Source of the DNA: Alcaligenaceae bacterium
GTDB lineage: Bacteria; Pseudomonadota; Gammaproteobacteria; Burkholderiales; Burkholderiaceae_B
NCBI GenBank assembly: GCA_013416455.1
Contig: JACCES010000015.1
Coordinates: 61,201-125,200 of the forward strand
Length of the DNA: 64,000 nucleotides
Direction: 5' to 3'
The notes beneath the pieces were generated by a model, which was given only the letters and a program-made list of their open reading frames with translations, was not told the DNA's origin and did not search any database. A program made the translations under genes and the position numbers. Positions 16,501-25,037 of the stretch are shown piece by piece (position 1 is the first letter of the stretch; every line of letters starts with the position of its first letter).

Positions 16501-17634
16501 TCAGAACAGCCCCAGCTGGCCGTGGGGCGGGGGCCGCTGGAAGTGTGAGGTATCCAGTTCGATGCGCTGCCGGCTCAGGCCCGTGCGCGCGCAGATGCGG
16601 CGAAAGCGCTGGCGCAGCATGTCGGCATAGACGCCGCTGCCGCTCATGCGCTGGCGGAAGTCGGCATCGTAATCATTGCCGCCCCGGGTGGACCGCAGCA
16701 GGTTCATGACGTGCGCCGCTTTCATGGGATAGTGCGCCTGCAGCCATTCCCGGAAGAGCTGGGCGACTTCGCGCGGCAGGCGCAGCAGGACGTAGCCGGC
16801 TTCGGACGCCCCGGCCCCGGACGCCGCGATGGCCACGCGTTCGAGTTCGTGATCGGACAGGCCCGGGATGACCGGGGCAATGATGACGCTTACCGGTATG
16901 CCCGCGTCTTTCAGCGCGCGGATGGTTTCGAGCCGCGCGGCCGGCGTGCTGGCGCGCGGTTCCATGCGGCGGGCCAGTTCGCGGTCGAGCGTGCCGATGG
17001 ACAGCTGCACGCGCACCAGATTGCGGCGCGCCAGCCGTGCCAATATCGGGATGTCGCGCGTGATCAGGGCCGATTTGGTGGTGATGCTGACAGGATGGCT
17101 GAATTCATCGAAGACGCCCAGCAGGCTGGCGGTGATACGCAGGCGCCGCTCGATGGGCTGATAGGGATCGGTGTTGCTTCCCATGGCGATGAGGGCGGGC
17201 CGGTAGGCCGGACGCGAAAGTTCGTGGCGCAGCACCTGGGCGGCATTGTCTTTGGCGTACAGCCGGGTTTCGAAATCCAGGCCGGGGGACAGGTCGAGAT
17301 AGGCGTGGCTGGGGCGGGCATAGCAATAGATGCAGCCATGTTCGCAGCCGCGATAGGCGTTCACCGCCTGATCGAAGGGAATGTCTGGCGACGTGTTGCG
17401 GGAAATGACACGGCGCGCCTTTTCGATGGTGATCGTGGTGGCGGGCCGCAGCGCAGCGCTGGCGGGAACGGCGGCGCCGGCCGCGCGGACGGATTCATCG
17501 GCATCGGCCGGAACGGCTTCTTGCCCCCCTTGCGGCCAGGCCCAGTCGTCGGAAATGGCTTCGCGGGTGTGCGCCTGGAACCGCGAACCGCGGTTGGAAA
17601 GGCTGCCCCTGCCTTTGATGGGAACGGCTTGCAT
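16501..17634 (-). CDS. PA0069-family radical SAM protein
   Basis: A 377-residue radical SAM enzyme. The cluster-binding motif is YRGCEHGCIYCYARPSHAYL (CX3CX2C); downstream come LIAMGSNTDPYQPIE, SITTKSALITRDIPIL, RVQLSIGTLDRELARRMEP and VIIAPVIPGLSD, the signature of the PA0069 / SplB-like group distantly related to spore photoproduct lyase. The N-terminus MQAVPIKGRGSLSNRGSRFQ is the usual opening, which fixes ATG 17634. The substrate is unknown; a DNA-repair link is inferred from the LexA box immediately upstream. Confidence 0.88.
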   Translation of the reverse strand: MQAVPIKGRGSLSNRGSRFQAHTREAISDDWAWPQGGQEAVPADADESVRAAGAAVPASAALRPATTITIEKARRVISRNTSPDIPFDQAVNAYRGCEHGCIYCYARPSHAYLDLSPGLDFETRLYAKDNAAQVLRHELSRPAYRPALIAMGSNTDPYQPIERRLRITASLLGVFDEFSHPVSITTKSALITRDIPILARLARRNLVRVQLSIGTLDRELARRMEPRASTPAARLETIRALKDAGIPVSVIIAPVIPGLSDHELERVAIAASGAGASEAGYVLLRLPREVAQLFREWLQAHYPMKAAHVMNLLRSTRGGNDYDADFRQRMSGSGVYADMLRQRFRRICARTGLSRQRIELDTSHFQRPPPHGQLGLF

Positions 17635-17648
17635 GACGCGTCTCCGTA

Positions 17649-17668
17649 TACTGTATGTTTGTACAGTA
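17649..17668. promoter_or_regulatory. LexA (SOS) box
   Basis: TACTGTATGTTTGTACAGTA fits the classic CTGT-N8-ACAG consensus with matching flanks. It lies 15 bases before the start of the radical SAM gene, a position where LexA would block transcription. Confidence 0.85.
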
Positions 17669-17710
17669 TATCGGGTCTGCGCCGAATGCAAGCGTTTCCC
17701 GGGCTCCGTC

Positions 17711-18649
17711 TTACTTCATGGCCGAAAGCAGATCGTCGGTGATCGCCTTCATGTTGTTCAGCCCGCCACCGATCACATACCAACCGTTTGGATCCACGTA
17801 GTAGACACGGTTTTCTTTGAAGGCGCGTGTCTGGCTGAGTTGCGGATGCTTCGCCAGGGTGTCGGCGGCGGTGCGTTCGGCGCCGTTGATGGCGCCGCGA
17901 TCCAGCACCAGCAGCCAGTCGGGCTCGGCCGCCGCGACGGCGGCGATGGTCTGCGCGCGCTGTTCCGCGGCGGCCTTGGCTTCCGGCGAGTCGGGCTCGG
18001 GGCGGGGGACGGCGGGGGCGTTGGGGTCCTTGGCGGGCAGCACGGATTCCAGGCCCGTCAGTTCATAGGCGTAGCCGAAGCGGTCGCCCGGGGCGTGCGG
18101 GATGACGTTGCCCTTGATGGTGAAGAGCAAGACGCCCGTCTTGCCCTGGTTGATCCGCCGCAGTTCCTTGACATTGCCGTCGATGGACGCCAGTGCGGCG
18201 GCGGCCTGTTCTTCCTTGCCGAATGCCTTGCCCAGGGCCAGGTTGGCGTCATGGAAGGTCTTCATGAATGCATGGGTGTCGCTGGCGAAGCTCACCGTGG
18301 GGGCGAGCTTGCGCAATTCGGGGACCGCTTTCTGCGAACGCCCGCCGGCGAAGATGAGATCAGGCTTGACCTCGTTGAGTACGGCGTAGTCTGGCTCGAA
18401 CAGGGTGCCCACCACCGTCGTATCCTTGTACCGGGCCAGGGCGCCTTCATACATCGAACGGGGTACCCCGGCCACGGGGACGTCGAAAGCCGCCAGCGTG
18501 TCGAGCACGCTGAGATCGAAGCTGACGATTTTCCGGGGAGGCGTGTCGAGGGTGAGGGTTCCTTCGCTGTGATTCAATTCGAAGGCCGCGGCCGGCGCGG
18601 CGGCGAGAAGGGCGGCGGCGAGGACGGCCAGGGATTGGATGGGTTTCAT
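17711..18649 (-). CDS. Siderophore ABC transporter substrate-binding protein (FatB/CeuE-like)
   Basis: A 312-residue periplasmic binding protein of the helical-backbone metal receptor family. The signal peptide is MKPIQSLAVLAAALLAAAPAAA; the body has TPPRKIVSFDLSVLDTLAAFDVPVAGVPRS, LNEVKPDLIFAGGRSQK, ELRKLAPTVSF and PDWLLVLDRGAINGAE, typical of YclQ/FatB/CeuE receptors for catecholate siderophores. No permease or ATPase genes are adjacent. ATG 18649 gives a complete signal peptide; the Shine-Dalgarno is weak. A Fur-like box at 18700 suggests iron repression. Confidence 0.88.
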   Translation of the reverse strand: MKPIQSLAVLAAALLAAAPAAAFELNHSEGTLTLDTPPRKIVSFDLSVLDTLAAFDVPVAGVPRSMYEGALARYKDTTVVGTLFEPDYAVLNEVKPDLIFAGGRSQKAVPELRKLAPTVSFASDTHAFMKTFHDANLALGKAFGKEEQAAAALASIDGNVKELRRINQGKTGVLLFTIKGNVIPHAPGDRFGYAYELTGLESVLPAKDPNAPAVPRPEPDSPEAKAAAEQRAQTIAAVAAAEPDWLLVLDRGAINGAERTAADTLAKHPQLSQTRAFKENRVYYVDPNGWYVIGGGLNNMKAITDDLLSAMK

Positions 18650-18699
18650 GCGTTGTTTTTCAGTCGAGTGGGAAGAAATGAAAGAAAGGTTGTGCGAAC

Positions 18700-18718
18700 A
18701 ATAATGAGTTTCATTATA
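18700..18718. promoter_or_regulatory. Fur-like box
   Basis: AATAATGAGTTTCATTATA matches the 19-bp Fur consensus GATAATGATAATCATTATC at 14 positions and is itself an inverted repeat (ATAATGA / TCATTAT). It lies 51 bases before the siderophore-binding protein gene. Confidence 0.75.
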
Positions 18719-18920
18719 GATGTTTACCTTGAGTCCGGGAGCGCGCCGCCTGAACGATGGCATGGCGTGGTCGGCATGGCCGGGGGCGGCGCGGACATCG
18801 TGGCGTACAGGCCGTCTCCCGTGTTCCGCGGCCGCCCGGGCGCGAAACCTGCTGCGCGGCCGGGTGTCACGGCCGATATCGTGCCGGGGGCGTCCCTTTC
18901 ATAGTTCAGGAGGTATGCAA

Positions 18921-19439
18921 ATGAAGGATGCGGACCACATCATGCGCGGCCGGATCGGCGGCGCACAGACCTTCGCGGCCACACCCCGCGGCATGGCTGC
19001 GGGCTTACCGCGGCGCCGTGGGCGAGCCCTTGTTTCGGCAATGGCGATCGTCGCCGCCGCCATGCTGGGCACGGCCTGGGCCCAGCTTCCGCCGCCGCAG
19101 ACAGCGGGGGGCGTCGAATACATCACCGGCGGCTTCGGCGCGGACATGTCCGAGGCGTTCAAGGCGGCGGAATCCGATTATCCGCTGGCGCTGGTCTTTG
19201 CCGCGACGGACGAGGGCGGGGGATCGCGGCCTTATCTTGCCGATGTGAGTGTGGTGATCAAGCGGGGAAATGGCGAGGTCGTGATGGAAGTGCCTTCCGC
19301 CGGCCCCTATCTGCTGATGCGCCTGGAGCCCGGCTCTTATGCGGTCGAAGCCACGTACATGGGCAAGACACAGACGCACAATGTCACGGTGAAAGAGGGC
19401 GGCCCGACCCGTCAGGTGATGACCTGGGAACGCCCCTGA
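18921..19439 (+). CDS. Exported protein with carboxypeptidase-regulatory-like beta fold
   Basis: A 172-residue exported protein of unknown function. It has an unusually long N-terminal region before the hydrophobic signal segment (ALVSAMAIVAAAMLGTAWA, cleavage likely before QLPPPQ). The mature part ends SVVIKRGNGEVVMEVPSAGPYLLMRLEPGSYAVEATYMGKTQTHNVTV, a small beta-sandwich of the carboxypeptidase-regulatory-like type. ATG 18921 is preferred: AGGAGG lies exactly 7 bases upstream, while ATG 18915 is too close. It is divergent from the siderophore receptor across a region with a Fur-like box. The stop TGA begins a copy of the dispersed extragenic repeat. Confidence 0.75.
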   Translation: MKDADHIMRGRIGGAQTFAATPRGMAAGLPRRRGRALVSAMAIVAAAMLGTAWAQLPPPQTAGGVEYITGGFGADMSEAFKAAESDYPLALVFAATDEGGGSRPYLADVSVVIKRGNGEVVMEVPSAGPYLLMRLEPGSYAVEATYMGKTQTHNVTVKEGGPTRQVMTWERP

Positions 19440-19510
19440 CCACGCGCCGAAGCGCGGGCTTCGTCATTCACGGCGAGGTCGAGCGGTACGGAATCAATGC
19501 GGGGCGGCCG
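19437..19510 (+). repeat. Dispersed extragenic repeat, copy A (degenerate)
   Basis: Begins with the stop codon TGA and CCACGCGCC, then has GGCGAGGTCGAGC and ATCAATGCGG. The same order of blocks recurs after the stop codons at 27880 and 63392. This copy is the least conserved. Confidence 0.55.
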
Positions 19511-19533
19511 GACCAGGCCGCCCGTTCGCCGGA

Positions 19534-19755
19534 TCAGGTTCGCGAGGAAGAGGCGCCGGCCGGTATGGCCAGGACAACCAGAAACACGATCGTGCCGGCT
19601 GCGAGATAGACCCAGGCTGTCGTGAAGAGGGCGATGAGGCTGAGCGCGATGGCGATCAGCGACCCGATGAAGCGGACCGGATAGCGCGGCCCCAGGATCA
19701 CGCCGATGGCAAGGCCTATCAGTATGGCGGACAGCACCTGGATGACATATTGCAT
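19534..19755 (-). CDS. Small two-helix membrane protein
   Basis: A 73-residue hydrophobic protein with two or three predicted membrane segments (MQYVIQVLSAILIGLAIGVI, FIGSLIAIALSLIALFTTAW, VYLAAGTIVFLVVLAIP) and a short polar tail. ATG 19755 is preceded by a strong GGGGGAGA at a good distance, which supports real translation. No family was recognised. It stands alone between the exported protein gene and ddh. Confidence 0.65.
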   Translation of the reverse strand: MQYVIQVLSAILIGLAIGVILGPRYPVRFIGSLIAIALSLIALFTTAWVYLAAGTIVFLVVLAIPAGASSSRT

Positions 19756-20054
19756 GGATCTCCCCCCTTTTTCTGTTTTTGAGCGGCGGGTGGCACGAGC
19801 CCCGCCCGCGTCGGCACGCCCATAACGGACCGCCCGAGTGTAGCATCGAACGGCGCAATGACCACCGCCCTGGCGGCAAGCATGATCAGCCGGGGCGGGG
19901 CCGGCCGATGCGCTGCGGCGGCCCGGGAAGATGCCCCCGGAACCCTGGCGCGCCACATCGGATCGCTTACACTTCTGCTGTGGAAGCGGTGTGGAAGGCG
20001 GATTTCTCGGCCGTTTCCCCGCTGCCATCAACCATCCTCGACACACCTGACGAA

Positions 20055-21041
20055 ATGACAGACAAGATACGCATTGCAATTGCCGGATACGGCAATCTGG
20101 GGCGAGGCACCGAAGCGGCCATTGCCCAGGCCACCGATATGGAACTCGTCGGCATATTCACGCGCCGCGACCCCGGCGGGGTCAGGCCGCTGGACGCCGG
20201 CGTGCCGGTGCATCGCCTGGACGACATCGAGCGCCACAGGCAGGATATCGATGTGCTGATCCTGTGCGGCGGTTCCAAGAACGACCTGCCGGAACAAGGC
20301 CCCGCACTGGCTGCGTCATTCAACACCGTCGACAGCTACGATACCCACGCCCGCATTCCGGAATATTTCGAAGCGGTGGATGCGGCGGCGCGTTCGGGCG
20401 GCAATGTCGCCATCATTTCGGTGGGCTGGGACCCGGGCCTGTTTTCGGTCAATCGCCTGTTCGGCGAAGCCATTCTGCCGCAGGGCGATACCTATACCTT
20501 CTGGGGCAAGGGGCTGAGCCAGGGGCATTCCGATGCGGTGCGCCGTATTCCGGGTGTCCGGGGCGCTGTGCAGTACACGGTTCCCGCGTCGGAAGCCATC
20601 GACAAGGTGCGCAGCGGCACGCGGCCCCGCTTGAGCACGCGCGAGAAGCATACCCGGGAATGTTTCGTGGTGCTGGAAGAGGGCGCCGACGCCGGGCAGG
20701 TGCGAGAGGCGATCATCACGATGCCCGATTATTTTGCCGATTACGACACCACGGTCACTTTCATTTCCGAGGAAACCCTGCGCCGCGACCACGCAGCCAT
20801 GCCTCATGGCGGTTTCGTGATCCGCAGCGGCGAGAGCGGCGCGGGCGACCGTCAGGTGGTGGAATACTCGCTTACCCTGGAAAGTAATCCCGGTTTCACG
20901 TCCAGTGTACTGGTGGCTTATGCCCGCGCGGCTCATCGCCTCGGCCGGGCGGGCGAATCGGGCGCCCGCAGCGTATTCGACATAGCGCCCGGCCTGCTGT
21001 CGCCGCGCTCCGCCGCCGATCTGCGCCGCGACCTGCTGTAG
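20055..21041 (+). CDS. ddh: meso-Diaminopimelate D-dehydrogenase
   Basis: The NADPH enzyme interconverts meso-2,6-diaminopimelate and tetrahydrodipicolinate, a one-step variant of lysine/cell-wall DAP synthesis, or a catabolic route. The 328-residue product has the Rossmann start KIRIAIAGYGNLGRGTEAAI, LCGGSKNDLPEQGP, NTVDSYDTHARIPEYF, IISVGWDPGLFSVNRLFGEA and TYTFWGKGLSQGHSDAVRRI, all hallmark DapDH segments. ATG 20055 starts directly at the fold. It is followed 29 bases later by a solute-binding-like protein gene and then, on the opposite strand, by a D-amino-acid dehydrogenase gene, suggesting D-amino acid metabolism. Confidence 0.93.
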   Translation: MTDKIRIAIAGYGNLGRGTEAAIAQATDMELVGIFTRRDPGGVRPLDAGVPVHRLDDIERHRQDIDVLILCGGSKNDLPEQGPALAASFNTVDSYDTHARIPEYFEAVDAAARSGGNVAIISVGWDPGLFSVNRLFGEAILPQGDTYTFWGKGLSQGHSDAVRRIPGVRGAVQYTVPASEAIDKVRSGTRPRLSTREKHTRECFVVLEEGADAGQVREAIITMPDYFADYDTTVTFISEETLRRDHAAMPHGGFVIRSGESGAGDRQVVEYSLTLESNPGFTSSVLVAYARAAHRLGRAGESGARSVFDIAPGLLSPRSAADLRRDLL

Positions 21042-21070
21042 GCGGCGATCACGCAAGGGGAAACCACGAA

Positions 21071-21805
21071 ATGAACATCGATCCGGGCCGCGTCAGAGCG
21101 GAACTGCTGCCGACGGGCAAATTGCGGGCAGCCATCAATTACGGGAATCCGGTGCTGGCGCAGCGTGGCCCCGGGGGGCGGGCACAAGGGGTGTCGGCCG
21201 CCCTGGCCGGCGCTCTGGCTGAACGTCTGGGCGCCGAACTGGAATTCGTGGCGTTCGACACTGCCGGCAAGGTGGTGGAAACGGCGGGGCAAGGCCTCTG
21301 GGATGTCGGCTTTCTGGCCATCGACCCCATGCGCGCGGACCAGGTTTCGTTCACGGCGCCCTATGTCCTGATCGAAGGCACTTATCTGCTGCGGGACGAT
21401 GCGCCCCATACCGCCGTCGATCAGCTCGATGCTCCCGGCGTGCGCATCGCCGTGGGCAAGGGGGCCGCCTACGATCTGTACCTGTCGCGCGCGCTCAGGC
21501 ATGCCGAGATCGTGCGGGCCCCCTCTTCGGCCGAAGCCGTGGACCTGTTCATCGACCAGGGCCTGGATGCGGCGGCCGGCGTGCGCCAGCCGCTGGAAGC
21601 CGCGGCCCGCGCCCGCCCCGGTTTGAGGGTGCTGCCCGGCCGTTTCACGGCCATCCGGCAGGCCATGGCCGTTCCGGCCGGCCGCGCGGCGGCGCAGCCC
21701 TTCCTCGATGCCTTCATCGAGGAAATGAAAGCCTCCGGTTTCGTGGCGCGGGCCCTGCGCGACAGCGGGCAGGGCGACGCCACCGTGGCGCCGGCGGGTT
21801 CCTGA
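21071..21805 (+). CDS. SBP_bac_3-type amino acid-binding domain protein without signal peptide
   Basis: A 244-residue protein with the fold of polar amino acid ABC receptors: GKLRAAINYGNPVLAQ, RAQGVSAALAGALAERLGAELEFVAF, DVGFLAIDPMRADQVSFTAPYVLIEGTYLL, and PGVRIAVGKGAAYDLYLSRAL. It starts MNIDPGRVRAELLPTG with no signal peptide or membrane anchor, so it appears cytoplasmic, odd for this family. Possibly it serves as an intracellular sensor or the start is misread, but no signal-like sequence is seen upstream. It follows ddh by 29 bases with AAGGGG before the start, so co-transcription is likely. Confidence 0.75.
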   Translation: MNIDPGRVRAELLPTGKLRAAINYGNPVLAQRGPGGRAQGVSAALAGALAERLGAELEFVAFDTAGKVVETAGQGLWDVGFLAIDPMRADQVSFTAPYVLIEGTYLLRDDAPHTAVDQLDAPGVRIAVGKGAAYDLYLSRALRHAEIVRAPSSAEAVDLFIDQGLDAAAGVRQPLEAAARARPGLRVLPGRFTAIRQAMAVPAGRAAAQPFLDAFIEEMKASGFVARALRDSGQGDATVAPAGS

Positions 21806-21881
21806 TTCCGCGACCGGCGTCCGGCCGGCGCGAAGCCTTTCAAGCGTTCACAGGCTCCCGAGTCCCGGCCGCCGGCCCGGC

Positions 21882-23159
21882 TCAGCGTATCCCGAAGGGC
21901 GACGCGTCGATGGGGCCCCGGCCATTCGTCATCAGGGCGTTCAGCAGCACCGCGCTGCCGCAGGCCAGTGTGAAACCCAGGGCGCCATGGCCCAGATTCA
22001 GCCAGAGATTCTCGAAGCGCCGGCTGCGGTCGATGATGGGTTTGCCGTCAGGCGTGGCGGGGCGTTCGCCGGCCCAGGCCTCGGCCTGTTCGATGGCGAG
22101 CTGCGGAAAGCTGCCGCGCACTTCGGCCTTCAAATGGCGGACGCGCGCCGGGTCGATGTCCGGCGAGCTGTCTCCCATGTCCACCATGGCGGCGATGCGC
22201 AGTACGTTGCCCAGGCGGGCATAGACAGTGCGCCGTTCGTAGTCGGTGACGCTGACGGATGGGGCGGCCGGCGGGCCGCCCGACTGGCCGTCGGGCGGAT
22301 CGGGAGGAAGCGGAAGGCTCAGACTGTAGCCCTTGAGCCCATAGAGCGGCACGGTGAGCCCTTGCGTCTTGAGCAGGTCGTAGCTCTGCAGCCCGTTGGC
22401 CACCACGAAGTGGTCCGCCTCGATGATATCGCCGTTATCGAGCTGTGCTCCGGTCACCCGCCCTTCGCGGGTGCGCAGCCGCGCCACGTGGGCGCCGGTG
22501 CGCACGCTGGCCGAAGGGTGCGCCCGCACATGTTCGAAGAGACCGCGCGTGAACAGATGGCAGTCGCCGACCTCTTCAGTGGGTGTGTACACGCAGCCCG
22601 CGAGGGCGTCGCCCAGATTGGCGAGCGCGGGTTCCACGGCGACGGCTTCCCGGCGGTCGAGGATGCGCTGGGCCGAGCCGTGGCCGGCCTGGTAGGCCAC
22701 TTGTCTGCGGGCCTTTTCCAGCAAGTGGGGGCTGCGGTAGGCGATCAGCTTGCCGTTGTCGCGGTGGTGAAAGTCGATGGGGGTTTCCCGCAGCCAGGCA
22801 TGCAGGGTGTCGCGGCTCAGGTAGGACAGCCGCAGCAGGGCCTTGGTGGATGCCTGGGCGGTACTGGTATTGCAGGCCTTCAGGAAGGCTGCCAGCCAGC
22901 ACCACTGCCGGGGGTCGGGCCGGGGCCGGAAGCGCAGCGGTGAAGACGGGTTCAGCAGCCATTTGGGCAGATCGTGGAAGACGCCCGGATCGGCCAGGGG
23001 AGCCACGTAGTCGTAGCTCAACTGGCCGGCATTGGCGTAGCTGGTCCCCAGCCCCGCGCCTTCGCGGCCTTCCAGCAGAATGACTCGCTTGCCTTGCCGC
23101 AGGAGTTCCCAGGCGGTGGCGGTGCCGATGACGCCGGCCCCGATGATGGCGATTTGCAT
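21882..23159 (-). CDS. dadA: D-amino-acid dehydrogenase
   Basis: A 425-residue FAD flavoprotein of the DAO/DadA family that oxidises D-amino acids to 2-oxo acids and passes electrons to the respiratory chain. Signatures: MQIAIIGAGVIGTATAWELLRQGKRVILLEGREG (dinucleotide fold), GTSYANAGQLSYDYVAPLADPGV, PTEEVGDCHLFTRGL, ADHFVVANGLQSYDLLK, LYGLKGYSLSLPL and WLNLGHGALGFTLACGSA. Length is normal; a Pro/Gly-rich insert (PPDPPDGQSGGPPAAPS) lies near 285. The gene lies opposite ddh and the binding-protein gene. The GNAT gene upstream on the same strand is 36 bases away. Confidence 0.93.
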   Translation of the reverse strand: MQIAIIGAGVIGTATAWELLRQGKRVILLEGREGAGLGTSYANAGQLSYDYVAPLADPGVFHDLPKWLLNPSSPLRFRPRPDPRQWCWLAAFLKACNTSTAQASTKALLRLSYLSRDTLHAWLRETPIDFHHRDNGKLIAYRSPHLLEKARRQVAYQAGHGSAQRILDRREAVAVEPALANLGDALAGCVYTPTEEVGDCHLFTRGLFEHVRAHPSASVRTGAHVARLRTREGRVTGAQLDNGDIIEADHFVVANGLQSYDLLKTQGLTVPLYGLKGYSLSLPLPPDPPDGQSGGPPAAPSVSVTDYERRTVYARLGNVLRIAAMVDMGDSSPDIDPARVRHLKAEVRGSFPQLAIEQAEAWAGERPATPDGKPIIDRSRRFENLWLNLGHGALGFTLACGSAVLLNALMTNGRGPIDASPFGIR

Positions 23160-23195
23160 AGGTTTTCCGAATTTCCGTTCCGTGGACTCTGTTCG

Positions 23196-24050
23196 TCAGC
23201 CGAGCTCGTACGTCGTGATTCCGTAGCATCGGTCCATGGCTGGCATGGCTGGAGCGCCTTTGTACATGCGGGCCGTCTCGAACATGGGGGCCATTTCGAG
23301 GCTATGGGCCAGCGCGACGGCCGCCTCGTGAGTTTCGGGGATATCAAGGAAGATGGCGGTGCCGGTGCGCGGCTGCTGGTCGAGGGCGGCGAGCAGGGAA
23401 GCCGCGCCGCCGGGGTCGTCGGCGAACAGCGGGCCGACCTTGTGGCCGTCGCGGCAGGGCCTGATCACCCCATAGCCGGCGAGGCGGCCGCCGCGCATCA
23501 GCGCGAGGGCGTGTGTGCCGGGCTGCGACGGCCAGCTTTGCAGGAAAGAGGTTCGCCCGGAAGGGAAGAAGGGCAGATCGTATTCCTGGATGGCCCGCCA
23601 GGGGACTTGCGCCAGCGGAATGATGCCGGCGTCCGGTGCGCGGACACTGCCGCCAGCCCTTCCCTGGTAGCGGATATTGCGGTGAGCCAGAGTGAAACCG
23701 GAGCGACGGTAGTTGTCCTGCTGGGCTATCACGCCGTCCAGCCCGACGGCTCTTGAACCAAGGTGGCTCAGCCCCGCATTCCAGAGCCGCAGCCCATAGC
23801 CGCGCCCCCTGTAGCGGGGCCTGACGAGATACAGGCCAAGGAAGCCGTAGTCATCGCTGTAGCGCACGACCGAAATCGACGCAATGGGTTCGCCTTCGAG
23901 CAGCCCGATCAGGAAACCGCCCGGATCGGCGGCGAAAAAGGCCGCTGCATCATATAGCCCGGGATTCCAGCCTTCTTCGGCGGCCCATTGCAGCATGGTG
24001 TCGAGTTCATCGCGATGAGCAACGCGGATCTGGTAGGGGTCGCTGGACAT
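23196..24050 (-). CDS. GNAT N-acetyltransferase, two-domain
   Basis: A 284-residue protein. The N-terminal half is a GNAT fold with the acetyl-CoA loop LGLYLVRPRYRGRGYGLRLWNAGL (R-x-x-G-x-G/R). The C-terminal half (GRTSFLQSWPSQPGTHALALMRGGRLAGYGVIRPCRDGHKVGPLFADDP) matches the second Acetyltransf_18-type domain seen in YitH-like proteins, ending FETARMYKGAPAMPAMDRCYGITTYELG. Substrate unknown. ATG 24050 is where the fold starts; upstream frame has no support. Probably co-transcribed with dadA (36-base gap). Confidence 0.85.
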   Translation of the reverse strand: MSSDPYQIRVAHRDELDTMLQWAAEEGWNPGLYDAAAFFAADPGGFLIGLLEGEPIASISVVRYSDDYGFLGLYLVRPRYRGRGYGLRLWNAGLSHLGSRAVGLDGVIAQQDNYRRSGFTLAHRNIRYQGRAGGSVRAPDAGIIPLAQVPWRAIQEYDLPFFPSGRTSFLQSWPSQPGTHALALMRGGRLAGYGVIRPCRDGHKVGPLFADDPGGAASLLAALDQQPRTGTAIFLDIPETHEAAVALAHSLEMAPMFETARMYKGAPAMPAMDRCYGITTYELG

Positions 24051-24096
24051 GGGGGCTGTCTCGGCCTTGTTGGGATGTCCTATTATCGCAGGGCGT

Positions 24097-24909
24097 CTAC
24101 ATTCTCTGTGCCGACCACGCGCCGGCATCGCCGTTTCCGTTCATGAGCTTGTCGTCGACCTTGCCCGAGAAGGTGTATCTGCCGTCGACGGTATTCAGGG
24201 TGAAGCGGATATCGGGTCCCGAAATGCTCATGTCCGTTATGGGGATGGAGTGTTCATCGGCGGTGATCGCCGTGCCTTGTATGCGATCGAACTGCTGCCA
24301 GACGCGCATCACGAAATTGCGGTGGCCCGGCGCCTCCACGCGCCACAGGCCTTCGACCTGGGCGGGAATCGTCCACAGGAAGACGTCGCGCCCTTCGACG
24401 ACCTCGTGGCGTTCCGGTGTCCATTCGTCCATGTGGAAGGCATGCGAGATGATGCGAGTGCCCGGCTTGAGCTGTAGCAGATGGGGCCGCAGACGCAGAT
24501 TGATTTCCGGGAAAAGATACATGCTGATCACGGAGGCCCGGCTCAGGTCGGTGTCGAACAGGTTTTCCGTGCGGAAGACGAGCTTGTCCGCCACGCCGGC
24601 GGCCTGCGCGGCCGCTGTGGCTTCTTCGGTGCGTTCCGGGTCGAGGTCGACGCCCAGGCCGCGGGTGCCGTACTGGGCGGCGGCGGCGATGGGGATGCGC
24701 CCGTCGCCGGAACCCAGGTCGATCAGATAGTCGTCGGGGCCGATCTGTGCCAGCCCCAGCATGCGCTCGGTGACGGCGGATGGCGTCTTGATGTAGGGCA
24801 CGTCGAGGGCGGGGCGGTTCTGGGCCAGCGTGGCGGAGGAAGCGAACAGCAGCGCCGCCAGGCACAGGGTGTTGCGCAGAAGAGAGGAAGGAAAAAAGGA
24901 ATGCGGCAT
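24097..24909 (-). CDS. SAM-dependent methyltransferase with a signal peptide
   Basis: A 270-residue class I methyltransferase. The SAM motif I is DYLIDLGSGDGRIPIAAAAQYG, followed by the acidic strand GLGVDLDPE and DKLVFRTENLFD, close to the FAM173-like lysine methyltransferase subgroup. From ATG 24909 the protein begins MPHSFFPSSLLRNTLCLAALLFASSATLAQN, a good Sec signal with cleavage after TLA. The C-terminal 80 residues add a beta-rich region (RFTLNTVDGRYTFSGKVDD). SAM is not known to be available in the periplasm, so export is puzzling. An earlier start (24945, MYTFIQTSRKTV) would lengthen the N-terminus without removing the hydrophobic segment. Confidence 0.75.
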   Translation of the reverse strand: MPHSFFPSSLLRNTLCLAALLFASSATLAQNRPALDVPYIKTPSAVTERMLGLAQIGPDDYLIDLGSGDGRIPIAAAAQYGTRGLGVDLDPERTEEATAAAQAAGVADKLVFRTENLFDTDLSRASVISMYLFPEINLRLRPHLLQLKPGTRIISHAFHMDEWTPERHEVVEGRDVFLWTIPAQVEGLWRVEAPGHRNFVMRVWQQFDRIQGTAITADEHSIPITDMSISGPDIRFTLNTVDGRYTFSGKVDDKLMNGNGDAGAWSAQRM

Positions 24910-25037
24910 GACTGTTTTTCGGGATGTTTGGATGAAGGTATACATTGTTGCGTAAATTTTGCCTGAAGTGGCGAGCGGCGGCATGCTCCCGCGACGACGC
25001 GGCATATCCGACGGCCGGTTTTCTTTTGAGTGGTAAC

